64,000 nucleotides of DNA from Eucalyptus grandis (taxonomy: Eukaryota; Streptophyta; Magnoliopsida; Myrtales; Myrtaceae): positions 14,003,398 to 14,067,397 of the forward strand of contig NC_052618.1 of NCBI RefSeq assembly GCF_016545825.1, read 5' to 3'. Below, in pieces: positions 1-12,800 of this stretch. The notes below the pieces were generated by a model that did no database searches, was not told where the DNA came from, and saw nothing but the letters and a program-made list of their open reading frames with translations. The position numbers and the translations under genes are program-made. Within the stretch, counting starts at the first letter, position 1; the number at the start of each line of letters is the position of its first letter.

Positions 1-220
1 TAATGTTCATTTTTTGTTTGTCTAGTTTTGATTGGTCTTATGTGATTGCTTAAAAAAATAAACCCTTTTTAGTTATATCACACCAAAAAGATTTGATGAC
101 CCTAAAACTATTTTTTTATGTTTTTTGCGTGGACATTATAAGTAACTAAAGGATTATTTGGAGTTAATTAAAGGAAGTAAATCCAATTACGATCGAATAG
201 GTCTATACATGGAGGAAATT
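1..220. repeat. direct repeat, copy 1 (partner 1888-2119)
   Basis: This stretch aligns colinearly by eye with 1888-2119. Both begin with AATGTTC, share a block reading AAGATTTGATGA followed by a T-run, and end at the same GGAGGAAATT. Identity looks like roughly 80 percent with small indels. It lies just upstream of the duplicated kinase-locus flank. No gene is visible in it. Confidence 0.75.
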
Positions 221-1690
221 CAGGGATTGAAAGATGGGTTATAGGATAAAGGACACAACTGATAAATAATGAAGAAAACTAGGCCCCATGGTGTTTCACC
301 TTTCATTGACTGACTTGATCATCAATAATTGCCTTGCTTGCAGGGCCTCGTTATTTTCTCAACTTGTGTGGATGGCTGAAATGCTTGTGTGGTTCCATCC
401 ATGTTTTAAGTTGTGTGCTTGTCTGTGATGGAAGTGGAGGAGGGAGCGTGGCTTATAAACTCCACAAGGCATTGCTCATATATGTAGGAAATATTGGAGG
501 TTTGAAAATCAGTCAAAAAAAAAAAATCAAATGTCCCCTTAATGACGTGCGGGACAGAGTCAACTATAATATAACAAAATTATGTAAAACTTATGTTTTT
601 CAGTTGGATCCAATATGAATAACATTATCTCTTGATAGTTGATTGGCATAATCTATTCAGAGGAATTTTACCAAAGTGTGGATAATTTTCAAGTAAAGCT
701 TGCCAGTGCATTCTATCAATTTTCCATCAATCTATGCGACTTTATTTATATAGTTATTTTCTTTAATCTCACAGCTAGTCACATACGTAACTTGATCTCT
801 AATGTTAAGGATCTTCTTAAATATATTTTTCATAATTCCAAAATCATTTTGGAATCCAAAAAAGAATATTGAACATCCTTTGAATGACTCAAGGATTTAG
901 TTAGATTCAATATGAATCACATTATCTCTTAATATGTGATTGGCATAACATATCATATTAACTCTATGTAACAACTATCTCAAGCAATGTTAATCATTTT
1001 TCTTTTTTTGCACTTTAGGGGGAAGTACATTGAACATGGTAACCTACAACATTACCTAGTATAACATGCAAAAGAAGAGTGACTGGTGCAATTCATTGAA
1101 TACAACTTTCTACATGCATGAAGTGTCTTGGAAAATCATGCTAATCTCTCTGTATGTTTGTTCTTCGAGTTCATGCTCATGCATGTTATTGGCAAATTAG
1201 TGTGATCTCGGTCTGTCTCCGTAATTTAAATTTGTTTCACGATGTCTCCTTATTTGAAGGCTAAGTCCACTTGTCTCATATTCCGCATATGATTAATCAA
1301 AACGATAAAACTATACTTTTGATCCCTAAGTTTGAGCTCTCTCTTTTTTCCTAATCAAATCCTCTAAATTTTGAGTTTTGTCTCATCAAACCATTGAATT
1401 TGTATAGCTTTTTCTAATTAAAATTTCTTTAGCTCCATATGTAACTAATCGAAACTGACATACCTTATTCATTAACTTTTGCATTTTTCACTATTCTATT
1501 TTTATCACCTATGTATTCTTTCTACCCTCAATTTTTTTGGCATACCATTTAATTATCACAAACACACCAATAAAATTTGAGCATATTACACTTAGTTAGT
1601 AGATCTCTTTTTACAAATTCTACGGTCCGGGTAATGTCTACGACTTTATACAACGACTTGCAGGAATCTAATCCATTTTAAATTTCAATT
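217..1690. repeat. relic flank of a duplicated LRR-kinase locus
   Basis: Successive blocks match, in the same order, blocks spread over 4 to 25 kb. Block 217-345 resembles 4049-4144 (upstream of the kinase; shared TTTCATTGACTGACT). Block 690-850 resembles 9085-9222 (downstream of the kinase; shared AGCTAGTCACATAC). Block 1021-1150 resembles 12871-13080. Block 1300-1530 resembles about 16960-17095. Block 1557-1690 resembles 24937-25067 (shared GCAGGAATCTAATCC). This copy has no kinase sequence and none of the LTR or LINE insertions, so it looks like a shrunken tandem copy of the neighbouring locus. Alignment is by eye. Confidence 0.65.
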
Positions 1691-1887
1691 TTGTTGATGA
1701 AAGACTTCGCTTAAAGAATGCATAGTAAAAAGGACATAAAGTAATCCCAATTGTCTCTCTTTGTCTCACATGATCCAATCACATTGCCTTCTCATGTGAG
1801 TCTTGTTTGGTTTACCTTTGATAAAGATCATGTGGTGCGACACGAATCTTCATTATTTCCTTATTACAATCCTATTCCCATGATGGT

Positions 1888-2119
1888 CAATGTTCGTTTC
1901 TTTATTTGTCAAGTTCTAATTGATCTAAGGTGATTGCTATAAAAGAAAAAAAAAACAAATTCCTTTTAGTTACATCACATCATAAAGATTTGATGATCCT
2001 AAAACTATTTTTTTTCATTTTTTTGGCATGGATATTGTGACTAATTAAAGGATAATATGGAGTTAATCAAAGGAGGTAAATCCAACTACGATCAAATGGG
2101 CCCATACATGGAGGAAATT
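1888..2119. repeat. direct repeat, copy 2 (partner 1-220)
   Basis: Second copy of the 1-220 block, offset by about 1.89 kb. It ends at the same GGAGGAAATT and then diverges. It marks another duplication breakpoint in the kinase-flank array. Confidence 0.75.
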
Positions 2120-2790
2120 TGGTGTGGGCAGCAAAGTAGGCTTGCCGTGCACTTTGAGGCGATGTGCCTAAGTCACTCTCTTACGTGTGAACAGCTTTCA
2201 ATTCCTATCTTCATTTTATGGTCTTTTTCTCTACTTTTTCTTTTTGGAAAGTATAACATTGAACACCCTCTTCCGAATTTTTAATACCAAAGGGTCATCC
2301 TCACCCATCAAGCACGGACACATAACCAGTCAAATCAAGTAAGGACACGTTGTTTGTGTCTAATAATTAGCTAAAATCTGGTATTTTGACTTTTTATAGT
2401 TGGGTTTCTTGTTTATAATTTCTTGATTTTAGGGAAATAAGAGAAAGGAAAGGTTGGACAGATTAAACACGTTCCCCTAACTTTTACTGTTTTCCCATGT
2501 CAAAGAACAAATGAAAAGTTGGACGGATGAAACTCATTCCTTTGGCCTCTCCCATGTGAGCTGTCAATAGAAGAAGAAGGAGATAAAGGATCGCTGACTT
2601 CACTGGACTTTAACTATCGCACTTTTTCAATTTCATATCATCTGCCAATTACTATTTGTTTCTTTCTGACTAGCTATATACCTTTAGGAGTAAATACATA
2701 CTTCGTTTTTTAAAATTCCAATAATGTTTTCAATAAGCGTGTGACTAATGTTAAAAATCATAATAGAATAGCGCGGGCTCTGTCATTATT
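2120..2790. other. intergenic, no feature recognised
   Basis: AT-rich DNA with no convincing coding potential. I could not link it to the neighbouring duplicated blocks. Confidence 0.5.
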
Positions 2791-2794
2791 AATT

Positions 2795-3028
2795 AGTAAT
2801 TCATCTATTAGTGTTCAAGATGCAAAATTCAATTTGCATATCAATAACAAGTTTAATGCCAGTACAACATGGATCTAAAAGGGAGTAGTTTGAAATAAAT
2901 TCTTCTTCGCCAAAGTAGAGTTTTTGCTCTCTTTTATTTATGAGCATTATTTTCAATGTTAATAATAATAGATGATATTTCGACCGCATAAAAGAGGACA
3001 TTACAAAAATATATAATTTATAGAGAAG

Positions 3029-3060
<32 letters not shown>

Positions 3061-3110
3061 TGACAAATGGAAGTAAAGGTGATTATAAATTGTGAAATAG
3101 ACCTACACGG
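2795..3110. repeat. direct repeat, copy 1 (partner about 3710-3950)
   Basis: Shared blocks include AAATAAATTCTT, a following TTTGCTCTCT, and GGAAGTAAAGGT near the end, all in the same order as at 3710-3950. An AT dinucleotide run at about 3031-3055 is present only in this copy. A short piece (TGTGAAATAGACCTACAC) recurs at about 3104 and 3161. The copies flank a GC-richer patch. Confidence 0.65.
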
Positions 3111-3139
3111 TTCATAGTGTTCTGCCTTTGAGAACCTAA

Positions 3140-3700
3140 GAGTCAAGATTTTATATGTTTGTGAAATAGACCTACACTGGCTAGGGGTTTGCACCAGTGA
3201 GCGACGACCCTTGACCTAAGCGAGGGCCACTAACCCTTGTTGAATCTAGGGGAGGGCCTCAACCCTCGCACCAAATCTGATGACCCTAGCCTACCTTTAC
3301 CCCACCGTCGTTAGCCCTTCCCAACAACTATAGGAAGCAATGATGAGGGCTTGCACAACCCTTGCCATTTTGCAATCTCTTCCCCTTCTTTTAATATTTA
3401 GTTTTAAATTAAGCTAAATTAATAGTTACATTAAAGTTCAAATTCGAGATAAAACGGCGTCATTTTTTACTTATCTAGCCACGTTAGTATGCAAAATGAT
3501 GTCGTTTTCGGTTTATCTAACTACGATAGCGTGCAAAACAACGTTGTTTTATACTTGTCTCGCCGGAAAAATACCACATCAATATTTTGGCTATATTTTC
3601 TCGCCGCTGGCACTTAATTAATCAATTTTATTTCGATTTTAGTACTTATGCATACCTTTCCGAACTTTTGGCACTTACATATCTCTCCATGTCAAGTTTC
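3140..3700. other. GC-rich patch between direct repeats
   Basis: A C-rich segment of GAGGGCC and CAACCCT type words lies at about 3180-3380. It resembles the cores of foldback elements elsewhere in the window (25790-25930, 56210-56330, 59340-59540, 60710-60820). It may be the centre of an old foldback element. I could not define ends. Confidence 0.35.
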
Positions 3701-3709
3701 GACACTCCA

Positions 3710-3950
3710 GGTATTCGTGTACCTTCTTGTCTACAAATCCATGTGGGTTTAAAAAGTAATATATCCAAATAAATTCTTTGTCGCCATAGTAGAGAGTTTG
3801 CTCTCTCTTATGTATAAAACTATATTCAAATTTAATAATAACAAATGATATTCCAACCAAATATAATGGGACATCATAAATGTATAATTCAGATCAAAAA
3901 TACAAATGGAAGTAAAGGTAATTATAAATTGTGAAATAGTCCTACTTCAA
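3710..3950. repeat. direct repeat, copy 2 (partner 2795-3110)
   Basis: Second copy of the 2795-3110 block, just upstream of the kinase pseudogene. The order of shared words is preserved, with scattered substitutions and short gaps. Confidence 0.65.
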
Positions 3951-4340
3951 TGTACGGTCAATAGTGTCTGGTTATGAGTATTGGAAAGTCAGGTATTTAG
4001 ATGTGCGGAAAAGACTGAAGTCATCCATTCTACTAACCGACCCGATAATTCAGGGATTGGAAAGACACAATTGACGATGAACAAAACAAGGGCCCCACGA
4101 CATTTCAACTTTCATTGACTGACTATCGATAGTTACCTAGTTTGTCACGGCCTTGTAATTTTTTAAACTAAAGAGGACCGCAAAAAGATCTGTCATACTA
4201 TTCTTGCATTGCTGACATCAACATGTCTTAGTATGGGAATATATGTTGCCCCCAATTATATATTCGGAATTACTTCAAAACAACATCACAAGAAAACCAA
4301 AAAAGACTCAAGCTGAGAACGCTTTGTTACAAATCCTCAT

Positions 4341-7300
4341 GGACCTTCCCATGGAGATCGAGTTTTACCCAGGTCATTCTCATGCTTAACTACTATTATT
4401 CTTCTATTAGGGAGTGTCTCACCTTTGTTAGAAGTCGGCGGGCACGAGATTGATCGCCTGGCTCTGTGGGAATTCAAGACCCGAATAGCTAATCCTAGCC
4501 AGGTTTTGAGTTCGTGGAATGATACTAGCCACATCTGCAAATGGTACGGTGTCACATGTGGCCATAGACACCGCAGAGTCACCATATTGCACCTCAGCTC
4601 CCAGAACTTGCTTGGGTTCATACCACCCCACATTGGTAACTTGAGCTTTCTTAGGGAAGTCCATTTGCAAAACAATAGTTTCCACTCCGAAATTCCCCTG
4701 CAAATCGGTCGCTTATTTCGGTTGCAGAAGTTGTTCCTCAATAACAACTCTTTTAGTGGACAAATTCCTTCGAATATCTCCCATTGCTCTAATTTGCTCG
4801 TTCTTGACTTAAGCCGCAACATGCTTGAAGGAAATTTGCCTACAGAACTCAGCTTCTTGTCCAAGCTCCAAAAACTTGTGCTTCACAAAAATAGCTTGAT
4901 GGGAAACATTTCGCCATTGGTTGGAAACTTATCCTCTCTTCAAGGATTCTCAGTATGGTCAAACAGCCTCAGCAGTACAATTCCAGAGATTCTCGGCCGA
5001 TTGAGAAATCTAAACTATCTCTCTCTCGACTGGAATAATTTTGTTGGTACGATTCCTATCTCAATTTTTAATATATCCACCATGATAATGTTTGACGTGG
5101 CTGCGAATCAATTAGAAGGGGGCTTACCCAGCAATTTAGGCTTCACTCTTCTGAATCTCGAGAGAATCTATTTGAATGACAACCACCTCATTGGACTCAT
5201 TCCTGAGTCAATATCCAATGCCTCTAATCTCAGTCTATTCCAAATCGCTTCAAACAACTTTACCGGAAAGTTCCTTCTTTCTCAAAGATGAGAAGACTTG
5301 GTTGGTTTATGATTGGCGAAAACAACTTTGGAAGTGGGCAATCTGCTGATTTGGACTTCCTCTGCTCTTTAACCAATTCCACAAACTTAAGAAAAATTGA
5401 TTTAACAGTCAATGCTTTTGGAGTACCAATCCCCGATTGTATCGGTAACCTCTCTATTACCCTTTCGGAGTTATGGTTAGGTTTCAATCATATTTCCGGA
5501 GCCTTACCTTCTGGAATTGGAAATCTCATCAATTTGGAGATCTTGCAATTGGCGCGCAATAACATATCTGGGAACATTCCTTCCGAGATAGGAAATTTGA
5601 ACAAAATGAAGGCTCTGTGGTTCTCCCAAAATAATTTCTTGGGGCAGATACCGGAATCTATCGGGAATTTAACGATGTTGATCAAATTGTCCTTATATGG
5701 CAATAATCTTTCTGGCTCAATACCTTCGTCTCTAGGAAATTGCCAGAATCTACTTCTCTTGGACCTTTCGATCAATGACCTCAGCGGTACCATACCCCCG
5801 GAAATTGTGGGTCTCTCATCTTTGTCGATTTCTCTCGATTTGTCTCAAAATAATCTTATAGGCTCCCTTCCAAGAGAAGTTGGAAACTTGAAAAATCTTG
5901 GTGAACTATGTCTTAATAGGAACAAATTATCTCAACAGATTCCAAGCAGTATCGACAGTTGTACATCCATGGAGCGTCTATATATACAAGACAACTTTTT
6001 TGAAGGGCCCCTACCATCAATGAGTTCCATGAGAGGCCTTCAAGTTTTAAATGTTTCCAACAATCGATTGTCTGGCCAAATTCTGAAATATCTAGAGTCG
6101 CTCAATCTGACGAATCTAAGCCTATCTTACAACAATTTTGAAGGTGCATTGCCTACGGGAGGAGTTTTTGGAAGTGCCATTTTAACTTCAATTGTTGGAA
6201 ACAAGAAGCTTTGCGGGGGTCTGCAAGATTTTCAACTACCCAAATGCAACTACAAAGTGTCAAAACGGACAAGAATAAGTAGAATTGCAAAAATCATGAT
6301 ATCCACATTCTCTACTCTTGTAGGTGTAGTTTGCATACTCATTTTGTTATACTTCTTCTGGTTTGGAGATAATAAGCAAGTATCGGCTTCAAGCTCTTCT
6401 GAAGATGGGCTTTTGCGTGTTTCTTATCACAGTCTATTGAAGGCAACAGGTGGATTCTCCTCCACCAATTTGCTCAGCATGGGCAATTTTGGATCCGTGT
6501 ACAAAGGGCTTCTTGATCAAACTCAGTCGATCGTGGCCATCAAGATTCTCAACCTTGCACATCATGGAGCTTCCAAAAGCTTCATAGCCGAGTGTCAAGC
6601 CTTGAGAAGAATCCGACACCGTAATCTTGTGAAGGTACTCACGGTATGTTCTGGGTTTGATTTTAATGGAAATGACTTCAAGGCACTGGTCTATGAATTC
6701 ATGTCGAACGGGAGCTTGGATGAATGGTTGCACCCAACTGCATCACAATATACAAAGAGAAGCAAGTTAAGTCTACTTGATAGAGTGAATATTGCCACCG
6801 ATGTTGCTTGTGCACTAGATTATCTCCAGCATCATTGTGAAAAACCGATAGTTCATTGTGATTTAAAGCCGGGCAATGTCCTTCTTGATGATGAAATGAT
6901 TGGACATGTAGGCGATTTCGGGCTTGCCAAGTTCCTTCCAGAAGCAACGCATAAGTTATCAGGCGATCAAACAAGCTCTATCGAATTAAAAGGATCTTTT
7001 GGCTACATAGCCCCAGGTAATAATGCAACAGTTAGGTCTTTTAGTTTATTTCCTTATATCAAACACGCAATTGGAGATAGGTTCTTTAAAAAAAAAAAAA
7101 AAGGTATAGACACGAAACATCACCAAGACTATATTTCAATCTCAATTATTCATTATGCATCACTATGCTCTATTCTGCTCACTATTGTAGAGTACGGCTC
7201 GGTAAATGCAATATCCACAAAAGGAGATGTGTACAGCTTTGGAGTCCTCATTTTGGAGATGTTCACAGGCAAGAGGCCGACCGATGACATGTTTGAAAAT

Positions 7301-7588
7301 GGGATGAACCTTCATCGCTTCACTAAGGCAACTCTAGTAGACGAAGTGGAAAAGGCAATCAATCCTCTTCTACTTGAGGAAATCGACGAGTCAGAGAAAA
7401 GACAAACCGTCCCTCTAGATGGCAAGAACAAAAGCTGGTTTAATTCTCTGGAGTGTTTGGTTTCGATCATCGAAATTGGAGTCATTTGCTCTTTTGAGTC
7501 TCCAGGGGAACGAATGGACATCTACGATGCATTGACTAAACTCCAAGGAATCAGGAAGAAACTTCTTGAGTTCATTGCCATTGCCTAG
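4341..7588 (+). pseudogene. LRR receptor-like kinase, subfamily XII type, frameshifted
   Basis: Receptor kinase of the FLS2/EFR/Xa21 class (subfamily XII); family members sit in the plasma membrane and many are immune receptors. In order: a hydrophobic signal-like stretch (about 4374-4430), an N-terminal LRR cap with a C-containing WYGVTC motif (to 4557), about 20 LRRs (4570-6150), a transmembrane segment (about 6282-6365), then a kinase domain. The kinase has a G-loop MGNFGSVYKG, VAIK lysine, HCDLKP and DFG. HCD in place of HRD makes it non-RD, as usual in this group. One intron is predicted at 7017-7200, splitting the APE-equivalent PEY. Two lesions are visible: no in-frame ATG precedes the signal segment (the ATGs at 4340 and 4351 are in a frame that stops at about 4388), and a 1-base frame change near 5270 is followed by a stop at 5289-5291. 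The kinase half is open to TAG at 7588. Sequencing error is the alternative for either lesion. Confidence 0.85.
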
Positions 7589-9430
7589 TTGATGTGAAAT
7601 CTGAACGTCATATAGAGTCATGGGGTCTTCATGGTCATTGCTTTGTCTTGAATAGGATGTGGAATTTCGCCATTATTAGACAATTTGAATCTGGCAACAA
7701 CATAACCACAAGTGATGGAGACTAGTGACTTAGCAATCCAAGGAAGATCAAAATAGTTTATGTTGTTTTACGCAAAAGATCACTGTCCTTCAGCTGTGTG
7801 AAAAATAAATGTACCTTGTTTTGCTTTTGCCCAAAAAGATAGAAATTGTGACCTGTTTGAGAAGTACCTAATATAAGTACCTGTAGACATCCGGTAACAT
7901 GGATTTTCATCTTGCTCTCTTGCAAACATGGCCTTTTTATTGTGGAAAAACCATATGCGTTGTGATGGAGACCGAATAAGAGTGCGGACAGCTTTTGGGT
8001 GTCTAGATGGCTCTTCTGAGGATAGGGCGAGAGATTCACCTGTGGAAGTAACGCCTTTTCTCTTCGTAACAGAGAAGCTGCCTTAGAAATGAATGCCCGT
8101 TTCAGCTACAATTTTTCAGTTGTCTAACTTTTGAATGGAGTTAAGCGGATAGACTCTATGTTTTCTACTACACGTTTATTATGTGAGCTTTCTGTCTATA
8201 GTTTGCACTATAGAAACTCTGCTAAGCTTTTGGCAGGATTCTTTGCTGTTTGTGGTGTTGCGATACATGGTCTCGTCATTTTCATGTCATAGGACATGGT
8301 TTTAGTCTTCAAAATTTTGAAAAGTCCTTTTAGCTCGAGAAGTTATTCCTGTATGCAATTCACTCAGTACAATTCAGGATAAGAATAGTAGGAATATTAT
8401 AATTTTCGTACGACATTCACTTGACATAGAGGAGTTCCTTTCTCAGTAAAATGTGATATTTTGGAAGCTTCGGTGACCATGGCAATTCAATTTATTGTCT
8501 TCTTCCTAGCGATCCCGTCTCTTATCACCCTCATCAGTGGAAGATTGCTGGTCTATGTCTCCTCCGTGTGCATGGTGCTGCTATCTTGTTAGGTTTCCTG
8601 GATTAGTTTCCCTTTCAGGTGTAATGACGGCTCTCCCTCTGAATTGGCAATTTTGCTCATAAATACATGGTTCTTTTTGCTTGGGCAGCTGTGCGTGCAT
8701 CGACTTGCATTTCTACATTAATGATCATTGCCGCGCACTTTCAGCCGGCCATTTGTCATTGCTCATATATTTTCCTCTAATTCTATTAGAAGTTTGTGCT
8801 TGCTCCAGTCTGAGATTGGCTCTGGGTTTGTGACTCCTAGGGTTTACTCTGGGCAAAAGCCAAAACAGGACATGGTCATCTCCTTTTCAATGGGCAGTCT
8901 TTTTCTCTGTAGTGACTTGGTTAAGTTTATCGTGCATCTTCAACAACGACTCTGTAAATGAATACTTTTTTGTACTGCTGTGAATGTCAAAAAATTTGGG
9001 GAGATCAAATTTGCAATGTTATCAATATGCTCAGCAGGAATATCACCAAACTTTTTGGAAATTTTCAATCATGAGCTCGACTATACAATTCTGTCAAGTT
9101 TCTGTTATCCTATGTGACTTTCTTTAAAGATTCAGAGCTAGTCACATACATAACTTGATCCTCAGAGGTCAGGGATCTTCTTAAACTGATTCTTCGTGAT
9201 GCCAAAATCATTTCATAATTTTGTAAACGAGAAAACAGGAGCTAAAATAGGAAGCCCAGAGGACCACAATGAAATAGTCCAAATGTCTGAATCATCAAAT
9301 TGCGCAGTACAAGGATGTAATTGAGAACACTGTGACCTAATCACCAGAGGTGTTATGATAACTGCACGTGAAACGATAACAACCTCAACAAACCACGAAA
9401 TTGAAACTTAAGAAAATTCAAGAAGTGAAA
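7589..9430. other. 3' flank of kinase, no gene recognised
   Basis: No open frame here looks real. Block 9085-9222 matches 690-850 of the upstream relic, marking the downstream side of the duplicated kinase locus. The rest probably includes the former 3' untranslated region. Confidence 0.5.
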
Positions 9431-9850
9431 TTACGTAGGGCACAGCTTGGCGTGAAAGGCCTGGGATCGCAAAGTTAGATTGATGGAAGAGGAGATCATA
9501 CTGGCAAGCATGGATTGCATTTTCATCTGGTGCTGAAGCTTCATCATCATAAGTCCTATATCTTCAGCCTCATCTCCTCCATCGTACTCCGATGCTTCCA
9601 CTGCTTCAGTCTCAACACAGCCCAAGTGCAGGTGGTAATCGTAGTCCGTGCGCCAGCAGCCCTCGCCGATGCTTCCCCAGCACATGTCGCCGATCAGGCT
9701 CTGCTATTGCGATAGGGATGATATGTTGGGAGATGGGGCTCGTGGTCCTTGTGCTTTGCCATTTCCGCCAAGTCGACGCACTCCTGGTGGAGGTCATAAT
9801 GGAAGATCAAGCAGTGGTGGGAGGATGTGTCCCCATCGTTCAAGGGGAAG
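9431..9850 (-). pseudogene. DC1 (C1-like Cys/His) domain gene fragment
   Basis: Reading the minus strand, about 9735-9815 encodes C-x4-H-x-DLH-x2-C followed by an EMAKHKDHEPHL-type tail. After a stop and a frame change, 9431-9685 encodes a DYHLHLGC segment, an acidic stretch and a C-terminus ending at a stop near 9431. Paired DLHxxC and YHLHxxC modules are characteristic of plant DC1-domain proteins, a large family of zinc-binding proteins of mostly unknown role. The middle of the protein is missing and the 5' side is cut exactly at 9851, where a solo LTR begins. It is a dead remnant. The block is absent from the paralogous flank at 850-1020. Confidence 0.6.
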
Positions 9851-12800
9851 TGTCACGCCCCGATCCTCGGGCACGCACACATCCTTCTCAATTGGTCGAT
9901 TTTTTACTGCGATATCCCAGGACAATGTATCGCCGACCCTTTCATATTTAAGCACATGCGGAAGCAATTATAAATCCCCAGACAATAAAACAATGGAATA
10001 GAAAAGCAGGCTATATTTTTCATATTGAAATTTATAACCAAACCTTTATACATAGCATTAGACAGAGCACTTCACAAACTATTCGCAACTTCAGTCTCAC
10101 TCTATCTACACATATACAAAAGGGTTCACAAAGAGATGAGATTTCAATCCTCGTCTAAGTCATACTCGAGATCATCTTGATCCTCCTCCTCCGATTCCTC
10201 TTCACTCGGATCATTCTCTTCCTCAATTTCACTTGCGAGTTCTCCTTCACAAATTCCTCCTCCTCGCTCCTCGTCGGGATCCTGAAATGTTTTCCCCAAA
10301 CGGGATGAGACTACGTCTCGGCGAGTTCTACCCCACTAAGCCCGATTAGTAAACTATTATACTAAAGGCTGCCTAAACACGCATAGCTCGAAGACGTACC
10401 TTGGCATCGGATCCACCTCGCAAGTCGGTACAATTTACAATAGACACTCAAGCAATCATATCACCGATCGAAGCATCGATCAAATCGACCTAGTCGATTA
10501 CAAGCCAACAAGACCACTCACGGTCATTTCCATTGATCAATCAATTCACAACATCAAATCAAAACAATGATTAATCGACCTCGTCGATTACATGTCAGAC
10601 GGACCATTCTAGGTCAATTCGATTATTCCATCTTAATCATTAATTACGAACTACGATCCTCATATCACATCTTAAGCAAAGGTGGAAGACACAGTCCCAC
10701 TCGACAACATTCAATATTTATTAGCTTTACGGTCCCACTCGACCACTTTCGATAATCGATACACAGAAATACGGCCACGTAGGCACAATCTACGCCACAC
10801 AGGCATGATCAACTATCGCCACACACAGGCATGATCACTTATCGCCACACACAGGCATGATCACTTATCGCCACACAGGCATGATCAACTATCGCCACAC
10901 ACAGGCATGATCACTTATCGCCACACACAGGCATGATCAACTATCGCCACACACAGGCATGATCACTTATCGCCACACAGGCATGATCAACTATCGCCAC
11001 ACAGGCATGATCACTTATCGCCACACAGGCATGATCAACTATCAACAATTTACGAGCATTCTCTAAGGCAACCTCTTCGCCAAGATGACATAATCAACCA
11101 CCGAATACACGTGCATTCTCCGGGTGATATTCCGATTCACCGAGCCCACGAATTTCCTTTCGGTGATAACCAATACCCAACGATTTCTCAATCAAATAAT
11201 TAAATCAACTCAACAAGCATTATAACCGCTGAATAACATACTTGGCCATTTACCAATCAACAATTCAATCTCAATCAATTTCAATCAATTTAGGTAAATC
11301 CCTAAAATATCACAATTTATTCAATTCCATACAAAGTGGAGCTCAAATGAATAAACGGACTGCGCCACGACGATCAGCACGAGATTTCGGTCGTCGGCCA
11401 TCAAAATCTTAATTTCCGAAAATAAATAATTAATTTATTAATTTCGAAAATTACATAATTAATATTAAAAATTCAATTTAGCTCAAAATCAAGCCCGATT
11501 AAATAAACGGACTTCACCACGGTCATCAGCACAATATTCCGGTTCCAGGCCATCTGAGTTGAATTTTCGGAAAATAAATAATTATTTAATTTAATTCCGA
11601 AAATTAATATTTAAATACTAAAAAAATCCACTTAGGCCCGAAAAGCCTAATTGGAGCCCACTAAGGTCGGAAAAATTCCCGTGACACTTCCAATAATTAG
11701 TAGACCACGTCTACTTGATAATTGCACAATTAATTTATCTAAATCACATCACAATTGACTAATAATTGCTAATTTATTCTAATCTAACAACCTAAACATA
11801 ATTAATTAAATCTAAACCAACCTTAAGCATAATTAGCCAACTAATCCAAGATTAGTGAGATTACTCACCAAATCGCGCGCAAATCGGATCAATCCGACGG
11901 CGGCGACGCGAGGAACGATACTTCCCAAAGCAACTCGCGGATCTGGGGCCGGGAAACGGCCCAAAACGGGCCCGAACCAGTGAAACCCATTTCGTGGGTT
12001 TCGCCCTTGGCTGGTCGGAGCAGATCCGCGGCCAAACGGCGAGGGAAGGCCGGCGGAGAGCAAGGGAACGCAGGGAAAGTCCGGCGGGGGCGGGCGGTGG
12101 CCGAGGTGGCCGGACGGTGGCTGGTCGGTGCGGAATTGGGCGAAACAGGGGCGGTCGTGCGGCACAGGCGTGCGCGGACGGCGGGGCGACAGCGGGCGCA
12201 CGGGCGAGCGGCTGTCGCGGGCGTGCGGCGGCGGTGCGGCGGCGGGATGGGCGGCGACGGAGCTGCGGCTTCAGTTCAGTTCGCTCGCGAAGAAAGAAGG
12301 AGAAGAAGAAGCGGTTGATCGTGTGCGGGAAGGAAGAAGAGAGAGGAGAGAGAAATAAACATTGACTGGTCAAAGAGGAAAAAAAGAGAATAGGCGGTGG
12401 GGAAGGGTTTCGCACGAGGGGGAGGGAAAGAAGAGAGAGAAAAAGGGAGAGAGAGAGAAAAGAAAAAGAATAATACTATTCTAAATTTTTTTTTTCTCTT
12501 TCCATTTCCCTTTCTAATTTCTTCCGGTCTTCGATTTTTTTCCTCCGATAATTTCTTTCTTGAAATTTCGGACTCGTCAATAATTTAACAGACGATGAGA
12601 CGGGTCCTAAAATGAATCGTGACACACTCGAATATTCGATTCCCGAAACCAAATTAAACTTCATGGTTAGAATCAATCAAACGTGATTTTAGTCCAATCC
12701 AACCAATTGAGTAGCTTTTTAGGGATTTTCTGCAGATACATCCCTTAACGGCTTCACCCAATAGGTTAGTTAACTCGTGAGTGATCAGCTCAGAGAAAAA

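Noticed and set aside
8728..8961. 77-codon open frame downstream of the kinase
   Set aside because: No recognisable domain and no supporting context; likely chance.
10794..11043. CRISPR-like regular repeat array
   Set aside because: Units abut without unique spacers and the genome is a plant, so it is a minisatellite.
11833..12415. Long GC-rich open frames on both strands inside the first solo LTR
   Set aside because: They overlap in several frames, are built of simple Arg/Ala/Pro/Gly runs, show no domain and lie within an LTR. They reflect base composition.
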